In this document: positions 1-7,839 of the stretch, piece after piece | Layout of the letters: each line of letters opens with the position of its first letter | Numbering within the stretch: position 1 is the stretch's first letter | From: JAITWN01 sp050486285 | GTDB lineage: Bacteria > Pseudomonadota > Gammaproteobacteria > SZUA-140 | NCBI GenBank assembly: GCA_050486285.1 | Contig: JBJHCZ010000009.1 | Span: forward strand, 58,555-122,554 | Length of the DNA: 64,000 bases | Direction: 5' to 3' | Notes under the pieces: model-generated | The model's database searches: none | Seen by the model: the letters and a program-made list of their open reading frames with translations, nothing else | What the model was told of the DNA's origin: nothing | Made by a program: the position numbers and the translations under genes

Positions 1-395
1 CAAACACGATCCTCACTACAACAAGAACAGGCTCTGCTGGGAATTGAGTGGGCTGGGAGCGGTCATGAGGGACGGGGTGCTGAAATCCATTTTTTCCTTC
101 CTTTGCGGCATGCGCGCAATGACCTGTGTCGCCGCGGCCACCGTCTGCAATTTCCTGACCTTCAGATCCCCGCTTTCCGGATTCCACAGTCATGCCCAGC
201 GTGACCTTACCGGGTCAGCAAGACTTTCCTTGATTCTCTCTCCGCCTGAAGGCACACTTGTCGACCACGCGGCGCTTGCCGTGTCCGGCGGGAGAGCAAC
301 AGCGCAGATGTTGAGATCGTAAAGGCGCGTCCACGCCGGACGTTGAAGCAGGATTGGCAGCAGCAAGATAACTTTCAGAAATCGTAGGGGGGGAG
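1..395. other. Intergenic region upstream of the oxidase cluster
   Basis: No convincing gene is seen here. An open frame of 92 codons at 44-322 has no recognisable domain, no good ribosome binding site and looks like a chance frame. A weak promoter-like pair lies at 343-348 (TTGAAG) and 367-372 (GATAAC) with an 18-base spacer. A strong purine-rich ribosome binding stretch at 385-394 precedes the first gene. Confidence 0.4.
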
Positions 396-686
396 ATGGA
401 AAACAAGCTCACATTCGGCCGCTTATTCTGGATCCTGGCCATTCCCGCGTTCGTCACCGGGATGGGCAACGGGAGCGTGTTCGGCGCAGCAATGATGTGC
501 GCGCTCGGTCGTGGTCCCTTCGGTCCGTGGGGCGGATTCCCGCAAGACAATCTCAACCCGACCCACTTCAGCGGGTTCATGAACTGGCAGATGATCGTGT
601 TCGGTCTGGCCTTCTCCGTCATCGTCATGATCGGCTGTCACAAGCATGGCGAGCGCGAGGCCAAGGGCGGCGACGCGACCTGGTAA
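396..686 (+). CDS. Small membrane protein, first gene of the oxidase cluster
   Basis: A 96-residue protein of unknown function. Two hydrophobic segments are visible, at about residues 8-32 and 64-83, separated by a Gly/Pro/Phe-rich loop (GRGPFGPWGG). The C-terminus is charged and probably cytoplasmic. A strong purine-rich ribosome binding stretch sits just before the ATG. It is followed at 761 by a 29-residue membrane peptide and then by the CcoN-like subunit, so it is probably co-transcribed with the oxidase and may be an accessory or extra structural subunit. I do not recognise a family. Confidence 0.75.
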   Translation: MENKLTFGRLFWILAIPAFVTGMGNGSVFGAAMMCALGRGPFGPWGGFPQDNLNPTHFSGFMNWQMIVFGLAFSVIVMIGCHKHGEREAKGGDATW

Positions 687-760
687 AGCCTGCGCGACCG
701 GCGAGTCGATGAAGGTTCAGACAGTAACGAGCTGAAACAAATTCGAGGGGAGAAATCAAG

Positions 761-850
761 ATGGCTGCGATTGCTGGAGCATTTGGAATTCTGCTCGCGT
801 TCTCGAGCATGTGGTTCGCGTGGTATCTGATGACCAAGATGACGGAGTGA
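761..850 (+). CDS. 29-residue single-span membrane peptide
   Basis: A very short gene with a clear ribosome binding sequence (GAGGGGAG, about 8 bases before the ATG). The product starts MAAIAGAFGILLAFSSMWFA and ends in a short polar tail, giving one membrane span with aromatic residues at its end. It lies directly upstream of the CcoN-like gene. Known cbb3 oxidases contain one-helix subunits of about this size (CcoM and CcoH in Pseudomonas stutzeri), so a role as a small structural or stability subunit is plausible. That is inference from position and size, not from sequence similarity. Confidence 0.6.
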   Translation: MAAIAGAFGILLAFSSMWFAWYLMTKMTE

Positions 851-968
851 TGCCGGCCCTGGTCAGCGCGCAACCGGTCGGAGATACCGGAAACAACAAG
901 AATCAGTACTAGAGATTTACAACATTCGATATTTTCAGGATCGTCAGTGATCCAGGAGGGCTGGCAGC

Positions 969-2378
969 ATGTTACTGAAATATTTGTTCGCGAAGAATGA
1001 GGATATCCCGCCGGGGACAGCGACGCTCTTCTTCGGCTTTTCGTCGATCCTCTGGTTCATCATCGGTACCGGCATCGGCTCGTTCAACGCCGCCAAGCTC
1101 GCCTTCCCCGACTTCGTCACGGGAACCGAGCTTTTCGCGTTCGGCCACATGCGCCAGGTGCACGTCCTCGCGGTCATTCTCGGCTGGATCTCGATGGCCT
1201 TCGCGATGACGATGATGTATATGACGCCGGCCCTCGGTAACACCAAGCTCTGGTCCGAAAAGCTTGGAGTCTGGACCTGCATGATGTGGAACGTCGGCCT
1301 GTCCTTCGGCCTGATCATGCTGTGGATGGGCTTCACCTCCGGCCGCGAGTACTCCGACATCATCTGGCCGATCGACCTCGTCGTCATCTTCGGCGTGCTG
1401 CTGCCGCTCGGTATCAACGTGTGGATGACGATCGCGCAACGAAAGACGCAGGGCATCTACATCACGAACTGGTTCTTCGGGGCCTGTATCTTCTTCGTGA
1501 TCGTGACCTTCGTCGTCGGCCAGTCACCGGAGCTGTTCAACCTGACGGGTCTGACCGAGGGCTACCTGACCTTCTGGTTCGCGCATAACGTGCTGGGGTT
1601 GTGGATCACGCCGGTTGCCGCGGCGATCGCGTACTACACGATTCCGAAACTGACCGGCAATCCGCTGTACTCGCATCGCGTCGGTCACCTGCACTTCTGG
1701 TCGATCATCGCGTTCTACTCGACCCCGGCCTCGCATCACCTGCTGTCGGCCCCGCTGCCGGAGTGGCTGAAGTCCTTCGCCTCGGTCGAGGGCGTGCTGA
1801 TCCTGATCCCGGCCGTCGCCTTCGTCGCCAACATCCTGCTGACGATGAAGGGCCGCTGGAGCATGTTCGTCGAGAACATCGAGATCAAGTTCTCGGTGAC
1901 CGGCGTACTGCTGGCGATCCCGTTGAACATGCAGGGCGGCTTCCAGCAGACCCGCGCGATCAACTGGTACGTGCACGGCACCGGCTGGATCGTGGCGCAT
2001 GCCCATCTGGCGCTGCTCGGCATGTCGAGCTTCCTCGAGATCGCGGCGGTCTACTTCGGTCTGCAGCAGGTGCTGCGCCGCAAGCTGTACTCGCTCGTAC
2101 TTGCCAACTTCCACTACTGGTTCGTCCTGATCGGATTCTGCATCTACTGGATCACGATGACGGTCGCGGGCCTGATCCAGGGAGCCGGCAAGATCTACCA
2201 GGTACCTTACATCGACGTCGTCGTCGCCGAGCACCCGTACATGATCGGGCGCTGGATCGGCGGTACGATGGTGTTTACCGGCAACATGGTCTGGCTCTAC
2301 AACATGTACATGACCGCCCGCGAAGGCACCGTGGTGCCGAAGGGCCGGTATGCCCACGAGCTGGCCTACGAAAGGTAA
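969..2378 (+). CDS. Divergent cbb3-type (C-family) heme-copper oxidase subunit I, CcoN-like
   Basis: A 469-residue, about 12-span catalytic subunit of a heme-copper oxidase, close in length to CcoN (about 475). The aligned metal ligands are all present: His65 (low-spin heme b), His206 plus His256/His257 (CuB), and His344/His346 in the motif VAHAHLALLG (high- and low-spin hemes). Tyr250, six residues before the CuB His pair, matches the cross-linked catalytic Tyr of CcoN (Tyr251 in P. stutzeri), which argues for O2 reduction rather than NO reduction. One notable change is Gln322 in MQGGFQQ, where CcoN has a conserved Glu (FEGP motif, Glu323). The gene is followed by the CcoO-like gene, but no diheme CcoP gene is seen. 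The divergence suggests a distinct clade, so I leave the symbol empty. Confidence 0.9.
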   Translation: MLLKYLFAKNEDIPPGTATLFFGFSSILWFIIGTGIGSFNAAKLAFPDFVTGTELFAFGHMRQVHVLAVILGWISMAFAMTMMYMTPALGNTKLWSEKLGVWTCMMWNVGLSFGLIMLWMGFTSGREYSDIIWPIDLVVIFGVLLPLGINVWMTIAQRKTQGIYITNWFFGACIFFVIVTFVVGQSPELFNLTGLTEGYLTFWFAHNVLGLWITPVAAAIAYYTIPKLTGNPLYSHRVGHLHFWSIIAFYSTPASHHLLSAPLPEWLKSFASVEGVLILIPAVAFVANILLTMKGRWSMFVENIEIKFSVTGVLLAIPLNMQGGFQQTRAINWYVHGTGWIVAHAHLALLGMSSFLEIAAVYFGLQQVLRRKLYSLVLANFHYWFVLIGFCIYWITMTVAGLIQGAGKIYQVPYIDVVVAEHPYMIGRWIGGTMVFTGNMVWLYNMYMTAREGTVVPKGRYAHELAYER

Positions 2379-2470
2379 TCACTACGTTAACGGGATAGTC
2401 TGGTTACTTGTACCTTGCGCAATCCCCCCGGGAAACCGGGGGGAGCAAGGAACCTGGGGAGGGGAGATAA

Positions 2471-3430
2471 GTGGCATTTCAAGAATATAAATTTGGATCT
2501 GTGGGCGTGGGGTGCATGCTCGGATTGTCGATGACGATCACCCTGTTCCTCCCGAGCTTCGACTTCCGGTCGGCTGAGTCGACGTGGGTCGGTCTCGACA
2601 AGGCGCTTTCCAACGGCCGCGTCATCGGCTTCTCGTATGAGGATCCGCTGGTCCGCGGCGCCGGCAAGCCGATTACCGTGATCATGAGTCAGGATCCCGT
2701 GACCGGCGCGCCGATCGATCCGGCGATCCGTGCCTATGTCTACAAGCCGGGCACACCGTTCGCGGCCACGATCAACCGCACCGCGAACCTCGGTCCGACG
2801 GTCGAGAAGCTGAGCATCCAGAAGGGACGTATCGACCAGGCCAACAGGGCCCAGGGCGCGGTCTTTACGATCAGCTACGGCCAGGACAGCAAGGGCGACG
2901 AGTGGGCCTACATCGAAAACGCCACCGCGACCCGCGGCTGGAACCCTGAAGAAACCCTGCGCAAGACCGGCGACGAGAACCATCGCTATGTCGCGCGCGG
3001 CAAGACCGTCTATATCACCGAGGGCTGCTGGTGGTGCCATACGCTGCTGCCGGAAGCGACCCAGGACTTCCAGATCTTCGGATGGCCTCCGTATGTCGGC
3101 GATATGAACGGCGAGAACCCGACCGCGTTCGGTTCTGACCGCAAGGCGCCCGATCTGCTGCACGTGGCATCGCGCAACTCTTCGCGCGAGTGGATGATGA
3201 TGCACTTCTTCAATCCACGCCTGACGCAGCCAAACTCGATCATGCCGCGCTTCGACTATCTGTGGGGCCGTTATGACGCAGACGGCAACCGGATAGATTT
3301 CGCGAAGTGGCGCCGTGAGTACAACGAGTACCGGGTTGGCAAGCGCGCCTATCCGCCGGAGGTTCCGGAGTATGCCCCGGATACCGAGATCCGTGCGCTG
3401 ATCGACTGGGTTCTGACCAGCCTGAAATAA
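2471..3430 (+). CDS. CcoO-like monoheme membrane cytochrome c with an extra periplasmic domain
   Basis: 319 residues beginning with GTG, preceded by a strong GGGGAG binding site. A single N-terminal membrane anchor lies at about residues 8-30. The heme c site CWWCH is at residues 186-190, followed by CcoO-like features: FGSDRKAPDLLHV, the FFNPRLTQPNSIMP stretch, and a Met that could be the axial ligand (IMPRFDYLW). In ordinary CcoO the CXXCH is near residue 65, so about 120 residues are inserted between the anchor and the heme domain. The product should pass electrons to the neighbouring subunit I. The insertion may be a docking or regulatory domain (inference). Confidence 0.87.
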   Translation: MAFQEYKFGSVGVGCMLGLSMTITLFLPSFDFRSAESTWVGLDKALSNGRVIGFSYEDPLVRGAGKPITVIMSQDPVTGAPIDPAIRAYVYKPGTPFAATINRTANLGPTVEKLSIQKGRIDQANRAQGAVFTISYGQDSKGDEWAYIENATATRGWNPEETLRKTGDENHRYVARGKTVYITEGCWWCHTLLPEATQDFQIFGWPPYVGDMNGENPTAFGSDRKAPDLLHVASRNSSREWMMMHFFNPRLTQPNSIMPRFDYLWGRYDADGNRIDFAKWRREYNEYRVGKRAYPPEVPEYAPDTEIRALIDWVLTSLK

Positions 3431-3445
3431 CGAGGGGGAACGATA

Positions 3446-4105
3446 ATGGCCTGGAAAATGGATAACCCTCTTTACAGCCTTGCTGATGAAGAGGAAAACA
3501 AGAAAGCCATTCAGCGTTGGGAAGCTGAGAAGTTTGGCGGGCTATGGTCGGGCAACAATCGCCTTCCGTTCCCGATGACCATCCTCATCGGCCTGATCGT
3601 CGTCACCGCGTTCCTGGTGACCATGCCGATCTGGGGGCAGCGGCCGACCGCCGAGCTGTACTGGCCGATGGTCGAGATCATGGACTCGCCGCAGGTGCAG
3701 GCCTTGCGTACCAACGAGCAGAAGATGGAATTCCTCTGCCGTCATGCGCGCGAGACCCATGTCGCCAGCGGTCATGACAGTCGCCTGCCGGGACTGATCG
3801 ATCGCCAGTGCCCGTCGCTGACCTGGTACGATCTGAAGTTGATCGCGCCGCAGATTCGTGAAATTGCCGCCGCCGGCGGTCCCTACGGGCTCGAGAGCTA
3901 CAACGTGATCTTCGATCAGGTCGTGCTCGCGAACTTCGAGGGCGCCTATCGACCGGATGGCCTGCGTGAGCGTACACAGCCGTGGTGGGACAAGGGCTAT
4001 ACGATCGACGTGTTCTACGTCACCTACTTCGTCATCGTGATGATCCTCGTAATCAAGCGTCTGCCGCACTTCACGCAGAAGCCGAACATGAAGAAGGGAG
4101 CCTGA
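3446..4105 (+). CDS. Two-span membrane protein in the CcoP position, without heme motif
   Basis: 219 residues, 15 bases after the CcoO-like gene. A polar N-terminus leads into a first span at about residues 45-65 (PMTILIGLIVVTAFLVTMPI). A periplasmic domain with only two cysteines, far apart, and no CXXCH follows, and a second span lies at about residues 187-205. The first span and its flank (LPFP...MPIWGQRP) resemble the same part of the 147-residue protein at 12852-13295 (IPYWFFG...FPFWGVRP) and loosely the N-terminal span of CcoP (NPLPRWWF...). It may be a structural replacement for CcoP that has lost or never had hemes. The function is unknown. Confidence 0.8.
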   Translation: MAWKMDNPLYSLADEEENKKAIQRWEAEKFGGLWSGNNRLPFPMTILIGLIVVTAFLVTMPIWGQRPTAELYWPMVEIMDSPQVQALRTNEQKMEFLCRHARETHVASGHDSRLPGLIDRQCPSLTWYDLKLIAPQIREIAAAGGPYGLESYNVIFDQVVLANFEGAYRPDGLRERTQPWWDKGYTIDVFYVTYFVIVMILVIKRLPHFTQKPNMKKGA

Positions 4106-4107
4106 TC

Positions 4108-4263
4108 ATGATCGATATCGACTACGCACCGGCAGTATTTGCCGTCGTCATCGCGTTCGTGGTACTACTGCCTGCCATTTACGGCCTGTTCTTCGTCGAC
4201 AGCTACCGGCTGTGGGAGAAGAAGGGGCAAGCCGGCGACAACGACGACAACCCGTTCAAGTAA
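4108..4263 (+). CDS. CcoQ-like small membrane protein (51 aa)
   Basis: A 51-residue protein starting two bases after the previous stop. One N-terminal membrane span (about residues 8-30) is followed by a short charged tail ending GDNDDNPFK. CcoQ of cbb3 oxidases has the same plan: one span, then an acidic tail with an NLPF-like motif. The position after the large subunits also fits. Similarity is to the architecture rather than a firm sequence match. The tail resembles that of the 84-residue protein at 7186-7440 (DNDNNPDRR), hinting that the two are related. It is the last gene before the terminator. Confidence 0.65.
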   Translation: MIDIDYAPAVFAVVIAFVVLLPAIYGLFFVDSYRLWEKKGQAGDNDDNPFK

Positions 4264-4276
4264 ATCGGGAATCTGG

Positions 4277-4316
4277 ACGGGCGCCGGTCGCATCACGACC
4301 GGCGCCCGTTTTTTTT
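4277..4316 (+). terminator. Rho-independent terminator of the first oxidase unit
   Basis: A perfect 14-bp inverted repeat (4277-4290 with 4296-4309, loop of 5 bases) is followed by a run of eight T. It lies 14 bases after the CcoQ-like stop codon and separates the N/O genes from the downstream gene string. Confidence 0.93.
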
Positions 4317-4386
4317 GGTACATTTGAGCGGCCGCGGAACAAGCAACCAGCGATGGTTGTCAAATTCTCAGTCAGGGGGTGAGCTT

Positions 4387-4415
4387 TTGATCGGGGACCG
4401 CGTTTAGGATATATT
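4387..4415 (+). promoter_or_regulatory. Candidate sigma-70 promoter for the second oxidase unit
   Basis: TTGATC at 4387-4392 and TATATT at 4410-4415 are separated by 17 bases. It lies between the terminator at 4277-4316 and the next gene at 4513, where a promoter is needed. The match to the consensus is 4/6 and 5/6. No clear FNR/ANR box was found. Confidence 0.45.
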
Positions 4416-4512
4416 TACCCCTATCTGCAGGGGCAATGCGCGACGGTATTGACGCCTAACCTGCTGTCATCTGCTCCCCAGGCGATCCGGAGCCTCCCCA
4501 GGATACCTTGTC

Positions 4513-4839
4513 ATGGCTGAAATCTTTGCACTGCTAGCCGGCCTTGCCGGCGCCTACGGCCACTGGTTGCCGGCGGCGGCATCGTCGGCGCAGGATTCGA
4601 TGATCCTGGGCCTCGACCTCAGTATCGAGGGCCTGAGATCTCAGAAGTTCAGCAGAGGTATCTTTGTATTTCTGATCGTTTCGCTGATAATTTTCTCTTA
4701 TATCCTGTACCTCTACCTGCCGAAGGGAGAGGCCAAGCTGAAGCGCGGCGAAAAGATCATGTTCGGTGCGATGGTCTGCGGCATGATCTTCGCCGTAATT
4801 TTCGGTTACATCCAGTTGATCGAAGGCTACCTGGTGTAG
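4513..4839 (+). CDS. Membrane protein of unknown function
   Basis: 108 residues. The N-terminus is hydrophobic (MAEIFALLAGLAGAYGHWLP), and two strong spans follow at about residues 53-72 and 84-106, joined by a short basic loop (KGEAKLKRGEK). No family is recognised. It opens the second string of oxidase-associated genes, which runs to 7823 with overlaps or very short gaps, so it is probably an accessory or structural component. The second-span region is loosely like that of the 128-residue protein at 7437, but too weakly to claim homology. Confidence 0.72.
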   Translation: MAEIFALLAGLAGAYGHWLPAAASSAQDSMILGLDLSIEGLRSQKFSRGIFVFLIVSLIIFSYILYLYLPKGEAKLKRGEKIMFGAMVCGMIFAVIFGYIQLIEGYLV

Positions 4840-4854
4840 CAAGGAGCGTGAGCC

Positions 4855-5142
4855 ATGAAAGAATTCCTGCATTCACTCCCGGACGGATGGACGATCTATG
4901 TCTGGATGGTCGCCGCGGCGGGCATCCTGATCGGCGTCATCATCGGACTGCGCTGGGCCTCGAAGAACTACCAGTTTGACGAGGACATCAAGTATGTCGT
5001 CTTCGACAAGGATGACGAGGAAAAGATGGATCCCAGGGAATATGCCAAGTCGCGCGAGGTCATCGAGCACCAGACGGAGTTGCGCGAGGAGTTCCTGAAG
5101 GAAAAGGCGAGGCGGCGCGCGGAGAAGCATGCGAAGCGGTGA
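4855..5142 (+). CDS. CcoS-like oxidase assembly protein
   Basis: 95 residues with one membrane span (about residues 15-35), then the stretch GLRWASKNYQFDEDIKYVVF followed by DKDDEEKMDP. CcoS proteins have the same order: a span, W-A/S, G/N-Q-F/Y-D-D/E, then an acidic FDDD-type motif. In known systems CcoS is needed for cofactor insertion into cbb3 oxidase. The long basic, probably coiled C-terminus (EEFLKEKARRRAEKHAKR) is extra, as CcoS is usually 45-70 residues. The gene overlaps the next one by 14 bases. Confidence 0.6.
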   Translation: MKEFLHSLPDGWTIYVWMVAAAGILIGVIIGLRWASKNYQFDEDIKYVVFDKDDEEKMDPREYAKSREVIEHQTELREEFLKEKARRRAEKHAKR

Positions 5143-5620
5143 GCGCAATATCTATATCATCATGGCGGTGCTGGTCGTCGGTCTGGGAACCTTCAAGTAT
5201 CTCGCGGATTCCGGCGAGCCCGACCCGGGGATACCGTTCTACACGACGATGTCCCGTGAGCAGCAGATCGATGCGGAGGCGATCGTCAAGCGCAATGACT
5301 GTACCCGCTGTCATACGCTGTGGCTGGTCAGGAACTGGATACAGAGTGTCCCCGCGCCGCCGCTCGACGGCATCGGTTCACTGAAGAGCGAGGAGTGGTT
5401 CTTCGACTATCTGTCCAGCGACGACCCGCAGTCGGTCCTGCCGTCCAGGCTCAAGGCGGAATATCAGATGCCGTCCTACGCCCATCTGCCGGAGCAGGAA
5501 CGGCGTCTGCTGGCAGCGTATCTTGCCAGCCTGAAGGTCGAGGACTGGTATCTTGAGGAAGTGAAACGGAAGGAGTTCGAGACCCTGACCGGCCTCGATT
5601 ACAGACCGGATCATGATTAG
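5129..5620 (+). CDS. Membrane-anchored monoheme cytochrome c
   Basis: 163 residues: an N-terminal anchor at about residues 8-26, then one heme c site, CTRCH, near residue 58. The C-terminal half (SVLPSRLKAEYQMPSYAHLP...LAAYLASL) matches the end of the CcoO/cytochrome c fold, with a Met in MPSYAHLP as likely axial ligand. It is probably a periplasmic electron donor to, or extra subunit of, the CcoN-like oxidase, replacing part of the role of CcoP. Its start overlaps the CcoS-like gene and its end overlaps the next gene by 8 bases, so translation is coupled. Confidence 0.85.
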   Translation: MRSGERNIYIIMAVLVVGLGTFKYLADSGEPDPGIPFYTTMSREQQIDAEAIVKRNDCTRCHTLWLVRNWIQSVPAPPLDGIGSLKSEEWFFDYLSSDDPQSVLPSRLKAEYQMPSYAHLPEQERRLLAAYLASLKVEDWYLEEVKRKEFETLTGLDYRPDHD

Positions 5621-6128
5621 CCAGAGGGTGAAAAGCAGGCTGCTCGACTACTGCGTCGGGATCGTTGCCGTCGCTGCGGGCGCAGTGGTCGTCTATTTCG
5701 GCGGCAAGCTGCTCGGTGTCCGCCTGGAGTTTTATTACGGTCCGGCGACCTATAGCCCGCAGTGGGTGCTGACGCTGTTCTTCATCCCCTTCCTCGCCGG
5801 CATCGTCGTATCGCTGATCTACGGCCTCGGCGGCAAGATACTGGCCCATGCGCCGGCGCTGATCGTCCATGCAGTCGGCTATTACCAGGTATACGGAACA
5901 ACGCCGCCGCCCGGCGCCGATATCCTGCCGATCGGCTACTGGATATTCGTCGTGATCCTGTGCGTCGAGTTCGCGACCGTCGGCGGCGTCATCGGCGAGG
6001 TCATGGTCAAGCGCACCTATGGCAGGACCGACCGGCGAAACCTTCACAAGCTGCACAAGAAATACAGCAAGGTCGAACCGGAGCCGGCTGCGGGACCGAC
6101 GGAAATGTCCAAGGGGTCTGAGCGATGA
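5613..6128 (+). CDS. Multi-span membrane protein of the oxidase cluster
   Basis: 171 residues with about four hydrophobic segments (roughly residues 12-35, 47-70, 75-92 and 104-128) and a basic, probably cytoplasmic tail. No family is recognised. It overlaps both neighbours (8 bases upstream, ATGA downstream with the SUMF1-like gene), so it is produced together with the cytochrome c and the SUMF1-like protein. It may anchor or assemble one of them (inference). Confidence 0.8.
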   Translation: MISQRVKSRLLDYCVGIVAVAAGAVVVYFGGKLLGVRLEFYYGPATYSPQWVLTLFFIPFLAGIVVSLIYGLGGKILAHAPALIVHAVGYYQVYGTTPPPGADILPIGYWIFVVILCVEFATVGGVIGEVMVKRTYGRTDRRNLHKLHKKYSKVEPEPAAGPTEMSKGSER

Positions 6129-7189
6129 GCGCGATTATCACGCCTCCACGCGCCTTGCGCGACAAGCGCCAGGTCAATATCAGGAAGCGCTACATGGCGG
6201 CGACCTTCGTCACCTGTATGGTGGTGACTTTCATCGGCGCCACGCTGCATGTGCTGAAGCTCGGCGAGAACCGCATGAACGACATGCGCAGCAAGATCAC
6301 CTACGACATCAACGAGGCGCGCGACAGGCAGCGCGCGGCCGGCCAGGATCTGTTCATCGAGGTCGAGCACCAGTACATGCCCGGCCTGTTCAACTCGTAT
6401 ACGGTCGAGGAAGCCGAGGCCCTGCTGACGCCCGAGCAGTGGCGCGAGATCAATTCGATGATCGATATTCCCGCGGGGCCGTACGCGATCGGCACCAGCA
6501 TGCCGCGGGCGGACCTGCAGAATCAGCCCGAACACGTCGTCGAGATGCCGGCCTATCGCATTGCGAAGTATCCGGTCACCAATGCCCAGTATGCGCGCTT
6601 CGTCGCCGACACCAGGCAGCGACCGCCGATGCACTGGCCTGACGGGCGGATTCCTCTGGGGGCCGAGCTGCACCCGGTGACGTATATCTCCTGGTTCCAT
6701 GCGCGCAGATACGCCGAATGGGCCGGCATGCGCCTGCCGACCGAGGCGGAGTGGGAGCGCGCCGCGCGCGGCCCCGAAGGCTGGCGCTGGCCATGGGGCA
6801 ACCGCATGGATCCGGCTCGCCTCAATACCTATTATCGTGTAGGATCGACGACTGAAGTGACGCTGTACGAGGACGGCGCCAGCGGCTACGGCGTCATGGA
6901 CATGGCGGGTAACGTCGCCGAGTGGGTCGATGACGACTTTCTGCCCTATCCGGGCACGCCGGCGCCCGAGCACATGTTCTATGCCAGCCTGCCGGCGATC
7001 CCGGATTCGGCCTCGCTGAGGTCCCTGTCGGTCGCCGAGTTCGTGCCGACCACCGAGCGTTACAAGGTCATACGCGGCGGATCGTGGAAGAGCGATCCGT
7101 TCTCGACCTCGGGTTTCCATCGCAACTTCTCGTTGCCCAACTATGCGTCTGACTTCTTCGGATTCAGGGTCGCGCAGGACGTCGAATGA
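6125..7189 (+). CDS. Membrane-anchored SUMF1/FGE-family protein lacking the catalytic cysteines
   Basis: 354 residues. An N-terminal membrane segment (about residues 22-42) is followed by a helical linker and a SUMF1 (formylglycine-generating enzyme-like) domain from about residue 118 to the end. Recognisable motifs are IPAGPYAIGT, YPVTNAQYARFV, LPTEAEWERAARG, WPWGN, MAGNVAEWV, VIRGGSW and FFGFRVA. In genuine formylglycine-generating enzymes two cysteines follow RGGS; here the stretch is RGGSWKSDPFST, with Ser and Thr instead. Oxidation of a sulfatase Cys is therefore not expected. Other Cys-less SUMF1 members have unrelated enzymatic or binding roles. No sulfatase gene is nearby. Position inside the oxidase string suggests a periplasmic role in assembly or as a subunit (inference). 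Confidence 0.88.
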   Translation: MSAIITPPRALRDKRQVNIRKRYMAATFVTCMVVTFIGATLHVLKLGENRMNDMRSKITYDINEARDRQRAAGQDLFIEVEHQYMPGLFNSYTVEEAEALLTPEQWREINSMIDIPAGPYAIGTSMPRADLQNQPEHVVEMPAYRIAKYPVTNAQYARFVADTRQRPPMHWPDGRIPLGAELHPVTYISWFHARRYAEWAGMRLPTEAEWERAARGPEGWRWPWGNRMDPARLNTYYRVGSTTEVTLYEDGASGYGVMDMAGNVAEWVDDDFLPYPGTPAPEHMFYASLPAIPDSASLRSLSVAEFVPTTERYKVIRGGSWKSDPFSTSGFHRNFSLPNYASDFFGFRVAQDVE

Positions 7190-7440
7190 GCATCAGCGCA
7201 AAATGGTTACAGTACGGTTTGCTGTCCCTGCTGCTGCTGGGGCAATCGCAGGCCGTTCATGCCTTCGACAGCTATCGCTGGGTGACCGTCAGCATCAATA
7301 CCCCGTGGATGATCTTCGTATTCCTGGTGCCGCTGGTCATGGTGCCGTTGATCCTGATGGCGATCATGCACTGGCGCTTCGCGAAGCCCGAGGAGGGCGA
7401 CGACGCGGCGGACAACGACAATAATCCAGACCGGCGATGA
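7186..7440 (+). CDS. Small membrane protein with acidic Asn/Asp tail
   Basis: 84 residues beginning with a hydrophobic, signal-like segment (to about residue 27). One strong span follows (about residues 41-62) with a cytoplasmic tail ending AADNDNNPDRR. The start overlaps the SUMF1-like stop (ATGA) and the end overlaps the next gene in the same way. The layout of span plus acidic tail resembles the CcoQ-like protein at 4108-4263, so it could be a second small oxidase subunit. No firm family. Confidence 0.72.
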   Translation: MSISAKWLQYGLLSLLLLGQSQAVHAFDSYRWVTVSINTPWMIFVFLVPLVMVPLILMAIMHWRFAKPEEGDDAADNDNNPDRR

Positions 7441-7823
7441 TCGCTTGCGCAGGCAGCAACCGGCCGTCGAGGCTGTCGATCGCGTGTTTGCTCGCGGTGC
7501 TGGTTTGCGTATTGTCGCTGCCGGGGTTCGCCCGTGCCGATGACGAAGGCACCGATTCTCCATTCGACGTTTTGCGCGGATTCACCGAGGTCGAGATCGA
7601 GAAGAGCGACATCGTTGCGATCAGCGACGAGCAGAAGCACCAGATCATGTTCGCGATGGGATTCGTGCTGCTGATCACGATCATCACCACCGCGCTGCTC
7701 GGCATTTCGATGGTGGCCTTCGGCAAGCAGGTGTTCCTGGCGCACATGATCTTTGCCGGCATCAGCGTCTTCCTCGCGATCGTTCATGCCGTCACGGCGA
7801 TCGTCTGGTTCTTCCCCTTCTGA
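7437..7823 (+). CDS. Exported membrane protein of unknown function
   Basis: 128 residues. A signal peptide (about residues 15-34, cleavage probably after FARA) is followed by an acidic, soluble stretch (DDEGTDSPFDVLRGFTEVEI) and two spans (about residues 76-98 and 102-126). It overlaps the previous gene by ATGA and ends 16 bases before the spermidine-synthase-like gene. I find no family. It is the last of the tightly packed oxidase-associated genes. Confidence 0.72.
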   Translation: MIACAGSNRPSRLSIACLLAVLVCVLSLPGFARADDEGTDSPFDVLRGFTEVEIEKSDIVAISDEQKHQIMFAMGFVLLITIITTALLGISMVAFGKQVFLAHMIFAGISVFLAIVHAVTAIVWFFPF

Positions 7824-7839
7824 CAACCCGGCTTCGGGC

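Noticed and set aside
44..322. 92-codon frame at the left edge
   Set aside because: No binding site, domain or membrane pattern; composition is not coding-like.
969..2378. Nitric oxide reductase (NorB-type) for the CcoN-like protein
   Set aside because: The catalytic Tyr specific to O2 reductases is present (Tyr250) and the conserved Glu typical of NorB is Gln.
6125..7189. Active formylglycine-generating enzyme
   Set aside because: Both catalytic Cys positions after RGGSW are Ser/Thr, and no sulfatase gene is nearby.
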